Notes: generated by a model from the letters alone, not told the origin. 64,000 nt of DNA from Palleronia aestuarii (GCF_003253995.1 NZ_QKZL01000004.1:283107-347106); one strand, 5' to 3'; counted from the first letter of the stretch, positions 9,752 to 19,123 are shown. A program made the numbers and translations.

Positions 9752-10800
9752 AAAACTTCGAGTTCCTCCAGCCCCTCAGCGCCGCGGACGCCGTCGCCGC
9801 CTGGACGCCCGACGCGGCCTATCTTGGGGGCGGGACCAACCTCGTCGACCTGATGAAGACGGGCGCGATGGGCCCCGACCGGGTCATCGACATAACGCGC
9901 CTGCCGGATCTCGACCGGATCGAGACGACGGAGGACGGGGGTCTTCGCATCGGCGCGCTCGTGCGCAATTCCGATCTCGCCCGCGATCCGGACCTCCTCC
10001 GTGCCGCGCCGATGGTTGCCGAGGCGCTGCTCGCCGGCGCGTCGGGACAACTTCGCAACGCGGCGACGGTCGGGGGCAACCTGATGCAGCATACGCGGTG
10101 CCCGTATTTCATGGACGCCGACGCCGCCTGCAACCGTCGTGTTCCGGGCTCGGGATGCGACGCTCGGGGCGGCGCGTGGGAGAACTCCGCGATCCTCGGA
10201 CAGAGTGCTGCGTGCATCGCCACGAACCCATCGGATTTCTGCGTTCCCCTCGCGGCGCTCGGAGCCCTGGTCGATGTCGAGGGGCCGTCGGGCGGGCGCA
10301 CCGTCGCGCTCGAGGCGTTCCACAAGCTTCCCGGCGACACGCCGGAGGCGGAGACGGCGCTCGAACCCGGCGAGCTTGTCGTCGCCCTCCGCCTGCCCGC
10401 CGAGGCCGCGTCCTTCGCGGGGCACAGCCGCTATCTCAAGGTTCGGGAGCGGACCTCCTACGCTTTCGCCCTCGTTTCCGCCGCGGCCGCGCTCCGCATG
10501 GACGGGGGACGCATAACCGAGGGCCGCCTCGCCCTCGGATCGGTCGCCGCGCGGCCCTGGCGGATTGCCGAAGCCGATGCGCTCCTCGCGGGCGCCATGC
10601 CGGACGATGCGCTTTTCGCACGTGTCGCGGAACGTCTGCTCGAGGGCGCCGAGCCGTCGAACGACACCGGCTGGAAGATCGATCTCGCCCGACGCACCGT
10701 GATCCGCGCGCTGCAGATGGCCGCCGCGGGCACGCCCGACCGCCTGCCCCCCCTGCCCGCCTCACCTTTCGGACCCTCGGAGGTTGCCGTCCATGCCTGA
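9748..10800 (+). CDS. FAD-binding subunit of PaoABC-type molybdenum hydroxylase
   Basis: A 350-residue FAD subunit (xanthine dehydrogenase medium-chain fold). The FAD motif LGGGTNLVDLMK is near residue 30 and GNLMQHTRC near 110. The segment TRCPYFMDADAACNRRVPGSGC, plus a later ACIATNPSDF, matches the extra cysteine-rich insert of PaoB (YagS), which carries a [4Fe-4S] cluster. This points to the PaoABC aldehyde oxidoreductase subclass and away from plain xanthine dehydrogenase. It overlaps both neighbours by a few bases. Confidence 0.9.
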   Translation: MKNFEFLQPLSAADAVAAWTPDAAYLGGGTNLVDLMKTGAMGPDRVIDITRLPDLDRIETTEDGGLRIGALVRNSDLARDPDLLRAAPMVAEALLAGASGQLRNAATVGGNLMQHTRCPYFMDADAACNRRVPGSGCDARGGAWENSAILGQSAACIATNPSDFCVPLAALGALVDVEGPSGGRTVALEAFHKLPGDTPEAETALEPGELVVALRLPAEAASFAGHSRYLKVRERTSYAFALVSAAAALRMDGGRITEGRLALGSVAARPWRIAEADALLAGAMPDDALFARVAERLLEGAEPSNDTGWKIDLARRTVIRALQMAAAGTPDRLPPLPASPFGPSEVAVHA

Positions 10801-13033
10801 AGATTTCACCCGCCACGAACGTTTCGGCTCCAATTCCGGCCAGCCGATGACCCGCCGCGACGGGATCGCGAAGGTCACCGGGACCGCGACCTTCGCCGCC
10901 GACAACACCCGGCAGGGTCTCGTCCATGCCGTCTACGTTCCCGCCACGATCGCGCGCGGGCACGTAACCGCGCTCGACACCGAGGCGGCGACGCACCATC
11001 CCGGCGTCCTCGGCGTCATGACACCCGCCAACCGCCCCGACCTGCCGGGCGATCTCGATGCGAAGCCCACGCGCTTCTCCATGCGGATCGAGGTCCTGCA
11101 GGATGACAAGGTACGCTATGCGGGCCAGCCGATCGCGCTCGTCATGGCCGAGACGCTCGAGGCCGCGACGGAGGGAGCCCGTCTCGTCCGCGCGACCTAC
11201 GAAGCGGAAACCCCGCGGACCCGGCTCGACGATGCCGAGACGTTCGAAGTCGAGACGCCCGATTTCGGCATGCCCGGAGAGACGGTCCACGGTGATCCGG
11301 AGGCCGGGCACGCGGCCGCGGCGTTCTCGATCGACGCCACCTACACGACCGCACCCCAATACCATAACGCAATGGAAAGCCATGCGGTCGTCGCCGAATG
11401 GGAGGGTGACCGCCTCGTTCTCGACACGCCGAGCCAGGCGCTCGCCATGTCCTGCGAAGCCTACGCACATCTCTTCGGCATTCCTGCCGAGAACGTGACG
11501 CTCCGAAGCCCGTATCTCGGTGGCGGCTTCGGGTCGAAGGCGATCCCGACGGGCCCGCTGGTCCTCGCCGTCCTGGCCGCGCGTGATCTCGGGCGCCCCG
11601 TGAAACTCGCGCTCACGCGCAAGCAGATGTTCGGCCCCGTCGGGCATCGCGGGCAGACCCGGCAGCGCATCCGCCTCGGCGCCGATGCCGAGGGGCATCT
11701 CACGGTCATCGATCACGAGGCGCTGGCCGCGACCTCGAGTTTCGAGACCTTCCTCGAATCGGCGGCCAATGCGAGCCAGGGGCTCTACGCCGCGAACGCG
11801 CTGCGCTCCCGCCACAAGGGCGTGCGCCTGGATATCGGCACGCCCGGTCCGATGCGCGCGCCCGGAGAGGCCTCGGGTTCCGCCGTGCTCGAATGCGCGA
11901 TGGACGAGCTCGCCGAGATCGTGGACCTCGACCCGCTGGAGTTCCGCCTGCGCAACTACGCGGAGACGGAGCCTGGAACGGGGCGGCCCTATTCATCGAA
12001 GGCGCTCCGCGATTGCTACGACCAGGGGGCCGCGGCCTTCGGCTGGGCCGACCGCCCCCGCGAGAGCGGCACGATGCGCGATGCGGAAGGGCATCTCGTC
12101 GGCTGGGGCATGGGCACCGCCCTTTTCGCCGCGCCGATGTTCGCAGCCGAAGCGCGCGCCACGCTGCATGCCGACGGCACCGCCACCTTCGAGACCTCCG
12201 CCGCCGATATGGGCCAGGGGGCGTGGACCGCGCTCGCGCAGATCGCGGCCGACAGCCTCGGCCTGCCGATGGACCGGGTGGAGTTCCGCTCGGGGCATTC
12301 GGCGCTTCCCAGCGGTGGCGTTGCGGGCGGATCGGCGCATACCGCGACGGCGGGCGGGGCGCTCCACGCGGCGGGCGGCGACGTGCTGCGGCAACTGGGT
12401 GAGCTCGCGGCCCAGCAGCCCGACTCGCCCCTTTTCGGCGCCGGGAACGCACAGTTCGAAGCACGCAAGGGTCGCCTGCACATTGCCGGCGAAATCGATC
12501 GCAGCGATGCGCTCTCCGACATCCTGTCCCGCGCCGGCCGTGTCGAACTCGTCGGATCGGGTAACGCCGCGCGCGGTCAGGAGGTCACGGAGCAATATGC
12601 GATGAACTCGCATGGCGCGGTGTTCGCGGAGGTGCGGATCGATCCCGATCTTTGCCAGATGCGGGTGACGCGCCTCGTGGGCGCCTTCGCAGCGGGCCGG
12701 ATCATCAATCCGCGGCTTGCGGAGAGCCAGCTCCTGGGCGGCATGATCTGGGGGCTTTCCTTCGCGCTCCACGAGGAAGCCCGGCACGACGCGAGGACGG
12801 GACGGATCGTCAACGCCGATCTCGCGGAATACCACGTGCCGGTGAACGCGGACGTGCAGGGGCTCGAAGTCATCACCGTCCACGAAGACGACCAGCACGT
12901 GAACGCGCTCGGGATCAAGGGCGTGGGCGAGATCGCCATCACCGGCACCGTGGGAGCCATCGGCAACGCGATCCGGCACGCGACCGGCAAGCGGATCCGC
13001 CATTTCCCGATCCGCCTGCAGGATCTGCTCTGA
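10793..13033 (+). CDS. Molybdenum cofactor-binding subunit of PaoABC-type hydroxylase
   Basis: The 746-residue catalytic subunit (aldehyde oxidase/xanthine dehydrogenase large chain). It starts at ATG 10793, overlapping the FAD gene; a TTG at 10784 is an unlikely alternative. Domain 1 holds QPMTRRDGIAKVTGTATFAAD. The cofactor-binding half shows YLGGGFGSKA, PMRAPGEASG and, near the C-terminus, KGVGEIAITG with the glutamate that acts as base in the family. These enzymes hydroxylate aldehydes or N-heterocycles using water as oxygen source. The ModABC importer encoded at 46891-49459 would supply molybdate. Substrate cannot be read from sequence. Confidence 0.9.
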   Translation: MPEDFTRHERFGSNSGQPMTRRDGIAKVTGTATFAADNTRQGLVHAVYVPATIARGHVTALDTEAATHHPGVLGVMTPANRPDLPGDLDAKPTRFSMRIEVLQDDKVRYAGQPIALVMAETLEAATEGARLVRATYEAETPRTRLDDAETFEVETPDFGMPGETVHGDPEAGHAAAAFSIDATYTTAPQYHNAMESHAVVAEWEGDRLVLDTPSQALAMSCEAYAHLFGIPAENVTLRSPYLGGGFGSKAIPTGPLVLAVLAARDLGRPVKLALTRKQMFGPVGHRGQTRQRIRLGADAEGHLTVIDHEALAATSSFETFLESAANASQGLYAANALRSRHKGVRLDIGTPGPMRAPGEASGSAVLECAMDELAEIVDLDPLEFRLRNYAETEPGTGRPYSSKALRDCYDQGAAAFGWADRPRESGTMRDAEGHLVGWGMGTALFAAPMFAAEARATLHADGTATFETSAADMGQGAWTALAQIAADSLGLPMDRVEFRSGHSALPSGGVAGGSAHTATAGGALHAAGGDVLRQLGELAAQQPDSPLFGAGNAQFEARKGRLHIAGEIDRSDALSDILSRAGRVELVGSGNAARGQEVTEQYAMNSHGAVFAEVRIDPDLCQMRVTRLVGAFAAGRIINPRLAESQLLGGMIWGLSFALHEEARHDARTGRIVNADLAEYHVPVNADVQGLEVITVHEDDQHVNALGIKGVGEIAITGTVGAIGNAIRHATGKRIRHFPIRLQDLL

Positions 13034-13040
13034 CACGGAA

Positions 13041-13064
13041 GGCGGCGCGACGTACAGCGCCGCC
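13041..13064. terminator. Hairpin after the hydroxylase operon
   Basis: GGCGGCGC (13041-13048) pairs perfectly with GCGCCGCC (13057-13064) across an 8-nt loop, 8 bp after the operon stop codon. There is no T run, so it is a weak or Rho-assisted terminator, or a 3'-end stabiliser. Confidence 0.4.
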
Positions 13065-13189
13065 ACCGATCACGGGATGATCACGGGCATCGCGGCTAAG
13101 CGGTAGATCCGATAAGGTTTGAGATTTTGCGAGTCAGGCGAGAGAAGTGCCTCGAAAGCAGCTTCACCGCCTGCGCAATATCCCGGGCC

Positions 13190-13275
13190 TGGTGCGGTTG
13201 AGAAGACTCGAACTTCCACGGGTATTACCCCACAGCGACCTCAACGCTGCGCGTCTACCATTCCGCCACAACCGC
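13190..13275 (-). tRNA. tRNA-Leu (anticodon GAG)
   Basis: An 86-nt tRNA with the CCA encoded at its 3' end (13190-13192). The acceptor stem GCGGTTG pairs with CAACCGC. The anticodon stem CAGCG/CGCTG encloses loop TTGAGGT, giving anticodon GAG for CUC/CUU codons. A long variable arm (TGGGGTAATACCC) is as expected for a class II tRNA, and the T arm holds GTTCGAGTC. Confidence 0.97.
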
Positions 13276-13344
13276 ACGCACCGGCTCGGGTGGCGCGGGT
13301 GTAGCGAAGCCCGCGCGGCTTGTGAAGGGCTTTTTCCGCATTAA

Positions 13345-13372
13345 TTGCCGGGGACTTCACAGGCCCCGGCAA
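13345..13372 (-). terminator. Terminator hairpin of the PG-binding protein gene
   Basis: A 9-bp stem (TTGCCGGGG at 13345-13353, CCCCGGCAA at 13364-13372) with a 10-nt loop lies a few bases beyond the stop of the minus-strand gene ending at 13379. On that strand it is followed by TTAATG, a weak U tract. Confidence 0.6.
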
Positions 13373-13378
13373 GCACCC

Positions 13379-14704
13379 TCATTGCAAGGGCAGCAGGACC
13401 GGCAGCAGGACCGAACCGCTCTGCGCGGGCTCACGTCCCGTGGGTAGCGACGCGACCGCCTTGCGGATCAGGCCCGTCCTCTCCGGCTGGCCCGGTGCGA
13501 AGACGGCACGGCCGTCCTCGGCCGCCGAAAGTCCCGCCTCGTACCATTCCGTCGCCCGCTCCGGCGCGGCCGGAACCCCGAAGCCGAGCGCCAAGTGATG
13601 CCCCATGAGTTCCCCATAGGCATCCTGATCCAGGCTTGCCAGGATGAGCGCGGAACCGAGCGCGACCCCCATGTCGTCGGTCCGGTAGCCTTCGGAAAGG
13701 CAAACCGTCGCCGTCGCAGCAAGGTCCGGCGCGGCGATGCCCGTGCCGCGAACGAGATCGCCCACACCCTCGAGGACCTCGTCGCGACCCTCCCGGGTCA
13801 GGGCGGCGACATGCGGGCGCATCTCCTCCCCGTAGGCCGCGCAGGAGGCCGCGATCCGGTCGGCCGGCACGCCGATGCCCGCGGCAAGATCGGCGCCGTC
13901 GCGGATCGCATAGGCCCGGGCGAGGCAGAACTGCTCGGAGAGCGCCGCCGCGCCGTTGGATGCGGCGCCGGAGGAAAAGCCGTTCGTCGCGGTCAGAAGG
14001 CTCGTATCGGCGCAATGCGACGCGAGCGAGGCGCCGACCGCGGGCGGCGGGGCGAAGAGGTTGACGAGTGTCGTTCCGGCAGCCGGCGGGCGAGCAAGCG
14101 ACACGATCTCGTTGGCCGACGGGGATTGGCGCAACGACGCCTGCTGCAGACCCGCAGGGTGATCCCCGGCGGCCATCCGCGTCCCCTGCGATGCGCCCGG
14201 CTCCTTCAGCATGACGCGTGCTTCCATGTCGTCGGAGGCCGCCTGCCCGGCCGAGAGATCCCCGGCCTGTGCGCGCTCGAACGCCTCGACGAGATGCCCT
14301 CGCTCCGTGGCGTCGAGTTCGCCGTCGGACGGATACCCCATGAAATCCTGGTAGGCGGAGATCGCCTCGCGCGATTGCGGGCCGATCCGCCCGTCCACCG
14401 TGCCCGCGTCGAAACCGAAGAAGTTCAACGCTTCCTGCACGGCGCGTCCTTCCTCCGTCGCGGGGATCATGGCCCGGTCAGAGGACGGGTTCGATTGCCT
14501 CGCGCGCGAGACCCCGGGGGATTTGGAGGATTCGGTCGACGCCGCGGGCGCCTGGTTCGCCGCGCGATTGCGGACGAAGTGGTTGTAGGCCTGGCTGGCG
14601 ATCGCACCCGCGACGAAATCGACGATGTCGGCCCGCGCGGGGGCGGTAGAGACCGTTAGCGCGGTCGCGGCGGCGAGTGCGGATAGAAGGCGTGTGGAAC
14701 GCAT
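13379..14704 (-). CDS. Secreted protein with peptidoglycan-binding (PGRP_1) domain
   Basis: A 441-residue exported protein. The signal peptide covers residues 1-25 (MRSTRLLSALAAATALT, cleavage after ARA). A PG_binding_1 domain lies at about residues 85-145, with the typical VQEALNFFGFDAGTVDGRIGPQSREAISAYQ pattern (given here as positions, key residues F-D-G and G-S). The rest, rich in Ala/Gly, holds a helical region with several cysteines (CADTS, QFCLARA, ASCAAYG, TVCLSEG) that may form disulfides in the periplasm. The catalytic partner, if any, is unknown. It is divergent from lipB. Confidence 0.75.
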   Translation of the reverse strand: MRSTRLLSALAAATALTVSTAPARADIVDFVAGAIASQAYNHFVRNRAANQAPAASTESSKSPGVSRARQSNPSSDRAMIPATEEGRAVQEALNFFGFDAGTVDGRIGPQSREAISAYQDFMGYPSDGELDATERGHLVEAFERAQAGDLSAGQAASDDMEARVMLKEPGASQGTRMAAGDHPAGLQQASLRQSPSANEIVSLARPPAAGTTLVNLFAPPPAVGASLASHCADTSLLTATNGFSSGAASNGAAALSEQFCLARAYAIRDGADLAAGIGVPADRIAASCAAYGEEMRPHVAALTREGRDEVLEGVGDLVRGTGIAAPDLAATATVCLSEGYRTDDMGVALGSALILASLDQDAYGELMGHHLALGFGVPAAPERATEWYEAGLSAAEDGRAVFAPGQPERTGLIRKAVASLPTGREPAQSGSVLLPVLLPLQ

Positions 14705-14823
14705 CTCGAGGGACTCCCGAAAAGTGAAGCTTGGTTAACCGTCTCTTAACACCTTTTTCCGTGGCGCAGCAGCGCTTTCTTCTGCAAAAGGGCCGATGGC
14801 AGGAACGAAGGGGACGATCCGAC

Positions 14824-15486
14824 GTGGTGGAATGGCGGATCAGCGCCGAGCCCGTCGCCTACGAGGCGGCGCTCGAGGAGATGGAGGCGCGCGCGGTGGC
14901 GATCCGCGAAGCGGGCGCGGAGGAACTCGTCTGGCTCCTCGAACATCCGCCGCTCTACACGGCGGGCACGTCGGCGAAGCGTGCCGACCTTGTCGATCCC
15001 GACCGCTTTCCCGTCTTCGAGACCCGACGGGGCGGGCAGTACACCTATCACGGCCCCGGACAGCGGGTCGTCTACGTCATGCTCGACGTCGCGCGACGAG
15101 GCCACGACGTGCGCCGCTTCGTGGCCGATCTCGAGGCCTGGGTCATCGCGACGCTCGCGGAGTTCAATGTTGTCGGAGAAATCCGGCCGGGCCGGGTCGG
15201 CGTCTGGGTCGTCCGGCCCGAAAAGCCCGCGGGACCGGACGGTGCTCCGGCGGAGGACAAGGTCGCGGCGATCGGCGTACGCTTGCGGAAATGGGTGTCG
15301 TTTCACGGGCTTGCGGTAAACGTCGAGCCGGATCTGAGCCATTTCGACGGTATCGTGCCATGCGGGATCGCCGATCACGGCGTGACGAGCCTCGTCGATC
15401 TGGGGCTGCCCGTGGTCATGTCGGATGTCGACACCGCGCTGCGCCGGACCTTCGACACCGTCTTCGGCGCGCCCGATCCCGCCTAG
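14824..15486 (+). CDS. lipB: Octanoyl-[ACP]:protein N-octanoyltransferase (LipB)
   Basis: LipB transfers octanoate from acyl carrier protein to lipoyl domains, the first step of lipoate synthesis. The GTG start at 14824 (220 aa, [10 protein letters not shown]) was chosen because an AAGGGGA element lies upstream and the longer frame from 14731 adds a non-homologous leader. Family motifs: [29 protein letters not shown], and the catalytic lysine/cysteine pair in [14 protein letters not shown] and GIVPCGI. An insert ([15 protein letters not shown]) precedes the catalytic lysine segment. The stop overlaps the convergent tadA stop by 3 bp. Confidence 0.93.
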   Translation: MVEWRISAEPVAYEAALEEMEARAVAIREAGAEELVWLLEHPPLYTAGTSAKRADLVDPDRFPVFETRRGGQYTYHGPGQRVVYVMLDVARRGHDVRRFVADLEAWVIATLAEFNVVGEIRPGRVGVWVVRPEKPAGPDGAPAEDKVAAIGVRLRKWVSFHGLAVNVEPDLSHFDGIVPCGIADHGVTSLVDLGLPVVMSDVDTALRRTFDTVFGAPDPA

Positions 15487-15941
15487 TCCCGGCGCGCCGC
15501 GAAGAAGTCGCGCAGCAGCGCCGCGCATTCCTCCGCCGCGATCCCGTCGTAGATCTCGGGCCGGTGATGGCTTTGCGGATGGGAGAAGACCCGCGCGCCA
15601 TGCTTGACGCCGCCCGATTTCGGATCGTCGGCCCCGTAATAGAGACGGGCGATCCGGGCCGCCGCGATGACGCCCGCACAGGCCGCGCAGGGCTCGAGCG
15701 TGACGTAGAGGTCGGCGCCCGGCAGCCGCTCCGCACCCAAACTCGCGCAGGCCGCGCGAATCGCCTGCACTTCCGCGTGGGCGGAGGGATCGTTGCGCGC
15801 ACGGGTCTCGTTGCCGCGCACGGCGAGGACGGCTCCGTCGGCAGCGACCACGACCGCGCCCACCGGGACCTCGCCCCGATCGGCGGCGTCGCGCGCGGCG
15901 CGCAGTGCGAGGTCCATGTGGGAACGAAAGGGGCTTTGCAC
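15483..15941 (-). CDS. tadA: tRNA-specific adenosine deaminase TadA
   Basis: TadA converts A34 of tRNA-Arg(ACG) to inosine. The 152-residue cytidine-deaminase-fold protein has the zinc-binding and catalytic motif H55-A-E57 and the PCAAC motif with C85 and C88. The C-terminal helix ends in [10 protein letters not shown] second ATG ([13 protein letters not shown]) eight codons downstream is an alternative start. It is convergent with lipB and divergent from rluB, whose start is 28 bp away. Confidence 0.94.
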   Translation of the reverse strand: MQSPFRSHMDLALRAARDAADRGEVPVGAVVVAADGAVLAVRGNETRARNDPSAHAEVQAIRAACASLGAERLPGADLYVTLEPCAACAGVIAAARIARLYYGADDPKSGGVKHGARVFSHPQSHHRPEIYDGIAAEECAALLRDFFAARRD

Positions 15942-15969
15942 GGATCGTGCATCGCCCTATGCGAACGGC

Positions 15970-16755
15970 ATGGCAAGCCCTCCCTCTCCCCCGCCCGGCG
16001 ACCGGATCGCAAAGGTAATCGCGCGCGCCGGACGCGCTAGCCGCCGCGATGCCGAGAAGCTGATCGCGGAGGGGCGCGTCAAGGTGAACGGCAAGCGGAT
16101 CGATAGCCCGGCCCTGAACGTGACGGAGAAGGACCGGATCACCGTCGACGACACGGCGCTCGATCCGCCCGCCGCGCCGCGGCTCTGGCTCTACCACAAG
16201 CCGGCGGGCCTCGTGAGCACGGACCGCGACGAGAAGGGCCGCCGCACGATCTTCGACGCGCTGCCCGAAGGGATGCCGCGCGTCGTGTCGGTGGGCCGGC
16301 TCGACCTGAACTCCGAAGGTCTTCTGCTTCTGACCAACGATGGCGGGATCAAGCGGCGTCTGGAACTGCCCGCGACGGGATGGCTGCGAAAGTACCGGGT
16401 CCGCATCAACGGCACGCCCGACGACGCGGCCTTCGAGCCGCTCCGGCGCGGGATCGAGGTGGAGGGCACGCGCTTCCAGCCGATGAGCGTGACGCTCGAT
16501 CGCCAGCAGGGCGCCAATGCCTGGGTGACGATCGGCCTCAGGGAGGGCAAGAACCGCGAGATCCGCCGCGCGATGGGCGATCTCGGCTTCGCCGTGAGCC
16601 GGCTGATCCGGGTGAGCTTCGGTCCGTTCCGCCTGAACGACCTTGCCGCGGGCGCCGTGGAGGAGGTCAAGGCCCGGGTGCTGCGCGACCAGCTCGGTCT
16701 CGGGACCGAAGGGCACGCACCCGCCAAGACGCGGAACGTACGGCGGCGTCGCTGA
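15970..16755 (+). CDS. Large-subunit rRNA pseudouridine synthase (RluB/RsuA family)
   Basis: A 261-residue pseudouridine synthase. An N-terminal S4 RNA-binding domain (RIAKVIARAGRASRRDAEKLI) is followed by the RsuA-type catalytic domain with D112 in GRLDLNSEGLL and the C-terminal GKNREIRRAM motif. Such enzymes modify helix 89 of 23S rRNA (RluB) or related sites. I start at MASPPSPPPGD (15970); the long upstream extension of the frame is antisense to tadA. RluB is the likeliest identity; RluE/F/RsuA homologues cannot be excluded. Confidence 0.9.
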   Translation: MASPPSPPPGDRIAKVIARAGRASRRDAEKLIAEGRVKVNGKRIDSPALNVTEKDRITVDDTALDPPAAPRLWLYHKPAGLVSTDRDEKGRRTIFDALPEGMPRVVSVGRLDLNSEGLLLLTNDGGIKRRLELPATGWLRKYRVRINGTPDDAAFEPLRRGIEVEGTRFQPMSVTLDRQQGANAWVTIGLREGKNREIRRAMGDLGFAVSRLIRVSFGPFRLNDLAAGAVEEVKARVLRDQLGLGTEGHAPAKTRNVRRRR

Positions 16756-16845
16756 GGCTCGTGGACTTTACATCCGGACGCGGTGGCCACACATCCTTAA
16801 GGCACGGCCGGTGATCGTTCGGGCCAAACGCAGCGGAGACGGACG

Positions 16846-17049
16846 ATGTCGCGACTGATCCTGGCGATGGCGGTTCTGGCGGTGGTGTCTTCCATGGCCT
16901 ACCTCGCCCTGTCCCTGCTGCGGGGCGCGGCTTCCGCCGGGCGCGAACGCATCGAACGGATCGAATTCGGAGGGGGAACCATGCAGAAGATGTCCTATGT
17001 CCTTCTGGTCGCCCTCATCCTCTACACGGCGATCTGGGGAGGGGCCTGA
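16846..17049 (+). CDS. Small two-TM membrane protein, first gene of TelA/SPFH cluster
   Basis: A 67-residue protein with two hydrophobic segments (about residues 4-24 and 48-65) joined by a charged linker (AGRERIERIEFGGG). I do not recognise a family. Its stop codon overlaps the start of the XpaC gene by 1 bp (TGATG), so it is very probably translated and coupled to it. A role as a membrane partner of the XpaC/TelA proteins is inferred from that overlap alone. Confidence 0.6.
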   Translation: MSRLILAMAVLAVVSSMAYLALSLLRGAASAGRERIERIEFGGGTMQKMSYVLLVALILYTAIWGGA

Positions 17050-17948
17050 TGGCCCGGCGGTTCGGCGACCGGTACAGTCCCTCCGACATCCCGAAGGCCG
17101 ACGCGCGCACGAAATCGGGCGGTGATCGCTGGCAGGGCAAGCGGCGGGCACGCCACGGGGCGCGACTGAACGCGCTCTTCATCGCGCCTTTCCCGCTCGT
17201 CCTCTTCGCCTTCGGACAGGACCCTGTCGGTCTCGCGCTCGATCTCGCGGCCTTCGGTGTCCTCATGGGGGCGGCCACGCTGACGCGCGAGGGTGTCCGG
17301 GCGGAGGAGGCGTTCGAGGCCCGCAAGGTCGCGCGCCGCCCCGCGCTTCCGCGCAAGATCATGGGATCGGCGCTGACCGGGATCGGTCTCGCCCTCGCGG
17401 CCGCCGGGGCCGGGAGCCTCGCGGGGCCGATCGTCCTGGGCGTACTCGGTGCCGTTCTCCACGTCATGGCGTTCGGCCCCGATCCGATGCGCGACAAGGG
17501 CGTGGCGGGCGGCGATACGTTCGAGACGGAGCGCGTCGCCCGCGCCGTCGACGAGGCGGAGGGGCATCTCGCCCGGATGCAGGCCGCCCTCGCCCCGCTC
17601 GGCGATCGGACGCTCGAGGATCGGCTGGCGCGCTTCTCCGACACGGCGCGCAGGATGTTCCGCCGGGTGGAGGAGGATCCGCGCGACCTGTCCGGCGCGC
17701 GCCGCTGGCTCGGGGTCTACCTCCTGGGGGCGCGCGATGCGACGGTGAAATTCGCCGATCTCTACGCGCGAAATCGTGATCCGGAGGTCCGCAAGGACTA
17801 CATCCTGTTGCTCGACGATCTCGAAGAGGGATTTGCCCGCCGCACGGAGACGATGCTGCTTGACGACCGCTCCGATCTCGATGTGGAGATCGAGGTGCTG
17901 CGCGACCGGCTCGCACGCGATGGCGTTCTCGCCCAACGGAAAACCTGA
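17049..17948 (+). CDS. XpaC-like protein (5-bromo-4-chloroindolyl phosphate hydrolysis family)
   Basis: A 299-residue protein. A basic N-terminus is followed by two to four hydrophobic segments (about residues 40-75 and 105-140), then a helical, charged C-terminal domain with FVRVEED-like and RDYILLLDDLEEGF-like stretches typical of the XpaC family. The family name comes from an old Bacillus phenotype; no phosphatase motif is visible and the name should not be read as a function. XpaC genes typically pair with telA, as here, 17 bp upstream. Likely membrane-associated. Confidence 0.78.
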   Translation: MARRFGDRYSPSDIPKADARTKSGGDRWQGKRRARHGARLNALFIAPFPLVLFAFGQDPVGLALDLAAFGVLMGAATLTREGVRAEEAFEARKVARRPALPRKIMGSALTGIGLALAAAGAGSLAGPIVLGVLGAVLHVMAFGPDPMRDKGVAGGDTFETERVARAVDEAEGHLARMQAALAPLGDRTLEDRLARFSDTARRMFRRVEEDPRDLSGARRWLGVYLLGARDATVKFADLYARNRDPEVRKDYILLLDDLEEGFARRTETMLLDDRSDLDVEIEVLRDRLARDGVLAQRKT

Positions 17949-17965
17949 AGACGGAACCCTCCGCC

Positions 17966-19120
17966 ATGTCCGACGAAACGAGGAAGAAGGCCGCGGCAGC
18001 CAGCGCCGATGTCGAGGAGCTCACCCGGCTGAGCCTTCCCGATCCGGCGAGCGACGTCGTGTCCTACGCGGCGGCCGATCCGGCGAAAGCCAGCGAGATC
18101 GAACGGCGGCTGGCGGAGATCGACATCTCCGACACCAATTCCATCGTCCGCTTCGGAAGCGCCGCGCAGGCGGAATTGCAGCGGATCAGCCAGTCGATGC
18201 TCGCCGATGTCCGCAACAAGGATGTGGGCCCGGCGGGCGACAGCCTGCGCGGCATGGTCGCCACGCTGCGTGGCTTTTCCGCGGCGGAGCTCGATGTCCG
18301 GCGCAAGCGGACGTTCTGGGAGAAGATGCTCGGCCGCGCAGCGCCGATGGCCAAGTTCATCGAACACTACCGTGACGTGCAGAGCCAGATCGACCGACTG
18401 ACGGCCGCCCTAGAAGGTCACGAGCACCAGCTTCTCAAGGACATCAAGTCGCTCGACAAGCTCTACGAGAAGACGCTCGCCTTCTACGACGAGCTCGGCC
18501 TCTACATCGCGGCGGGCGAGGAGAAGCTCCGCCGGGTCGATGCCGAGGAGATTCCCGCCCGGGAGGCCCGCGTCCTCGACGACGACGTGATGGCGGCGCA
18601 GGCGCTGCGCGACCTGCGTTCCGCGCGCGACGATCTCGAGCGCCGCGTCCATGACCTGAAGCTCACCCGGCAGGTCACGATGCAGTCCCTGCCCTCCATC
18701 CGGCTCGTGCAGGAGAACGACAAGAGCCTGGTGATGAAGATCAACTCCACGCTCGTGAACACCGTGCCGCTGTGGGAGACGCAGCTCGCGCAGGCCGTCA
18801 CGATCCAGCGGTCGGAGGACGCGGCCGATGCCGTGAAGGGCGCCAACGACCTGACGAACGAGCTTCTCTCGGCCAATGCGAAGAACCTCCGGCAGGCCAA
18901 CGCCAAGATCCGTCAGGAGGTCGAGCGCGGCGTCTTCGACATCGACGCGGTGAAGGCCGCCAATGCCGATCTCGTCGCCACGATCGAGGATAGTCTCAGG
19001 ATCGCCGACGAGGGCAAGGCGCGGCGTGCCGCTGCTGAGGCGGATCTGGGTCAGATGGAAGCGGAACTCAAGCAGACCCTCGCCGCGGCGCGGTCGCGCG
19101 ATGGCGGGCGGACCGGCTGA
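17966..19120 (+). CDS. TelA/KlaA-family toxic anion resistance protein
   Basis: A 384-residue, almost wholly helical cytoplasmic protein with the TelA family pattern: an N-terminal region with DTNSIVRFGSAAQAEL, a central coiled coil, and the conserved SLPSIRLVQENDKSLVMKI core near residues 232-250 followed by TVPLWETQLAQAVTI. Family members were named for tellurite resistance but usually occur in envelope-stress or antibiotic-response clusters with XpaC. It is 17 bp downstream of xpaC and 3 bp upstream of the lipoprotein gene. The biochemical activity of TelA is not established. Confidence 0.88.
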   Translation: MSDETRKKAAAASADVEELTRLSLPDPASDVVSYAAADPAKASEIERRLAEIDISDTNSIVRFGSAAQAELQRISQSMLADVRNKDVGPAGDSLRGMVATLRGFSAAELDVRRKRTFWEKMLGRAAPMAKFIEHYRDVQSQIDRLTAALEGHEHQLLKDIKSLDKLYEKTLAFYDELGLYIAAGEEKLRRVDAEEIPAREARVLDDDVMAAQALRDLRSARDDLERRVHDLKLTRQVTMQSLPSIRLVQENDKSLVMKINSTLVNTVPLWETQLAQAVTIQRSEDAADAVKGANDLTNELLSANAKNLRQANAKIRQEVERGVFDIDAVKAANADLVATIEDSLRIADEGKARRAAAEADLGQMEAELKQTLAAARSRDGGRTG

Positions 19121-19123
19121 TCC

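Noticed and set aside
10436..11815. A long minus-strand frame inside the hydroxylase genes
   Set aside because: Product is Arg/Gly-rich without motifs; it overlaps conserved cofactor-binding coding sequence on the plus strand.
13041..13064. Strong intrinsic terminator after the hydroxylase operon
   Set aside because: The stem is perfect but no T run follows, so a Rho-independent terminator cannot be claimed; it is listed only as a weak candidate.
14746..16716. A 656-codon minus-strand frame over lipB, tadA and rluB
   Set aside because: It runs antisense to two well-supported genes and shows no recognisable domain; it is a shadow frame.
17049..17948. Phosphatase function implied by the XpaC family name
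   Set aside because: No catalytic motif of any phosphatase family is visible; the name stems from a reporter-dye phenotype.
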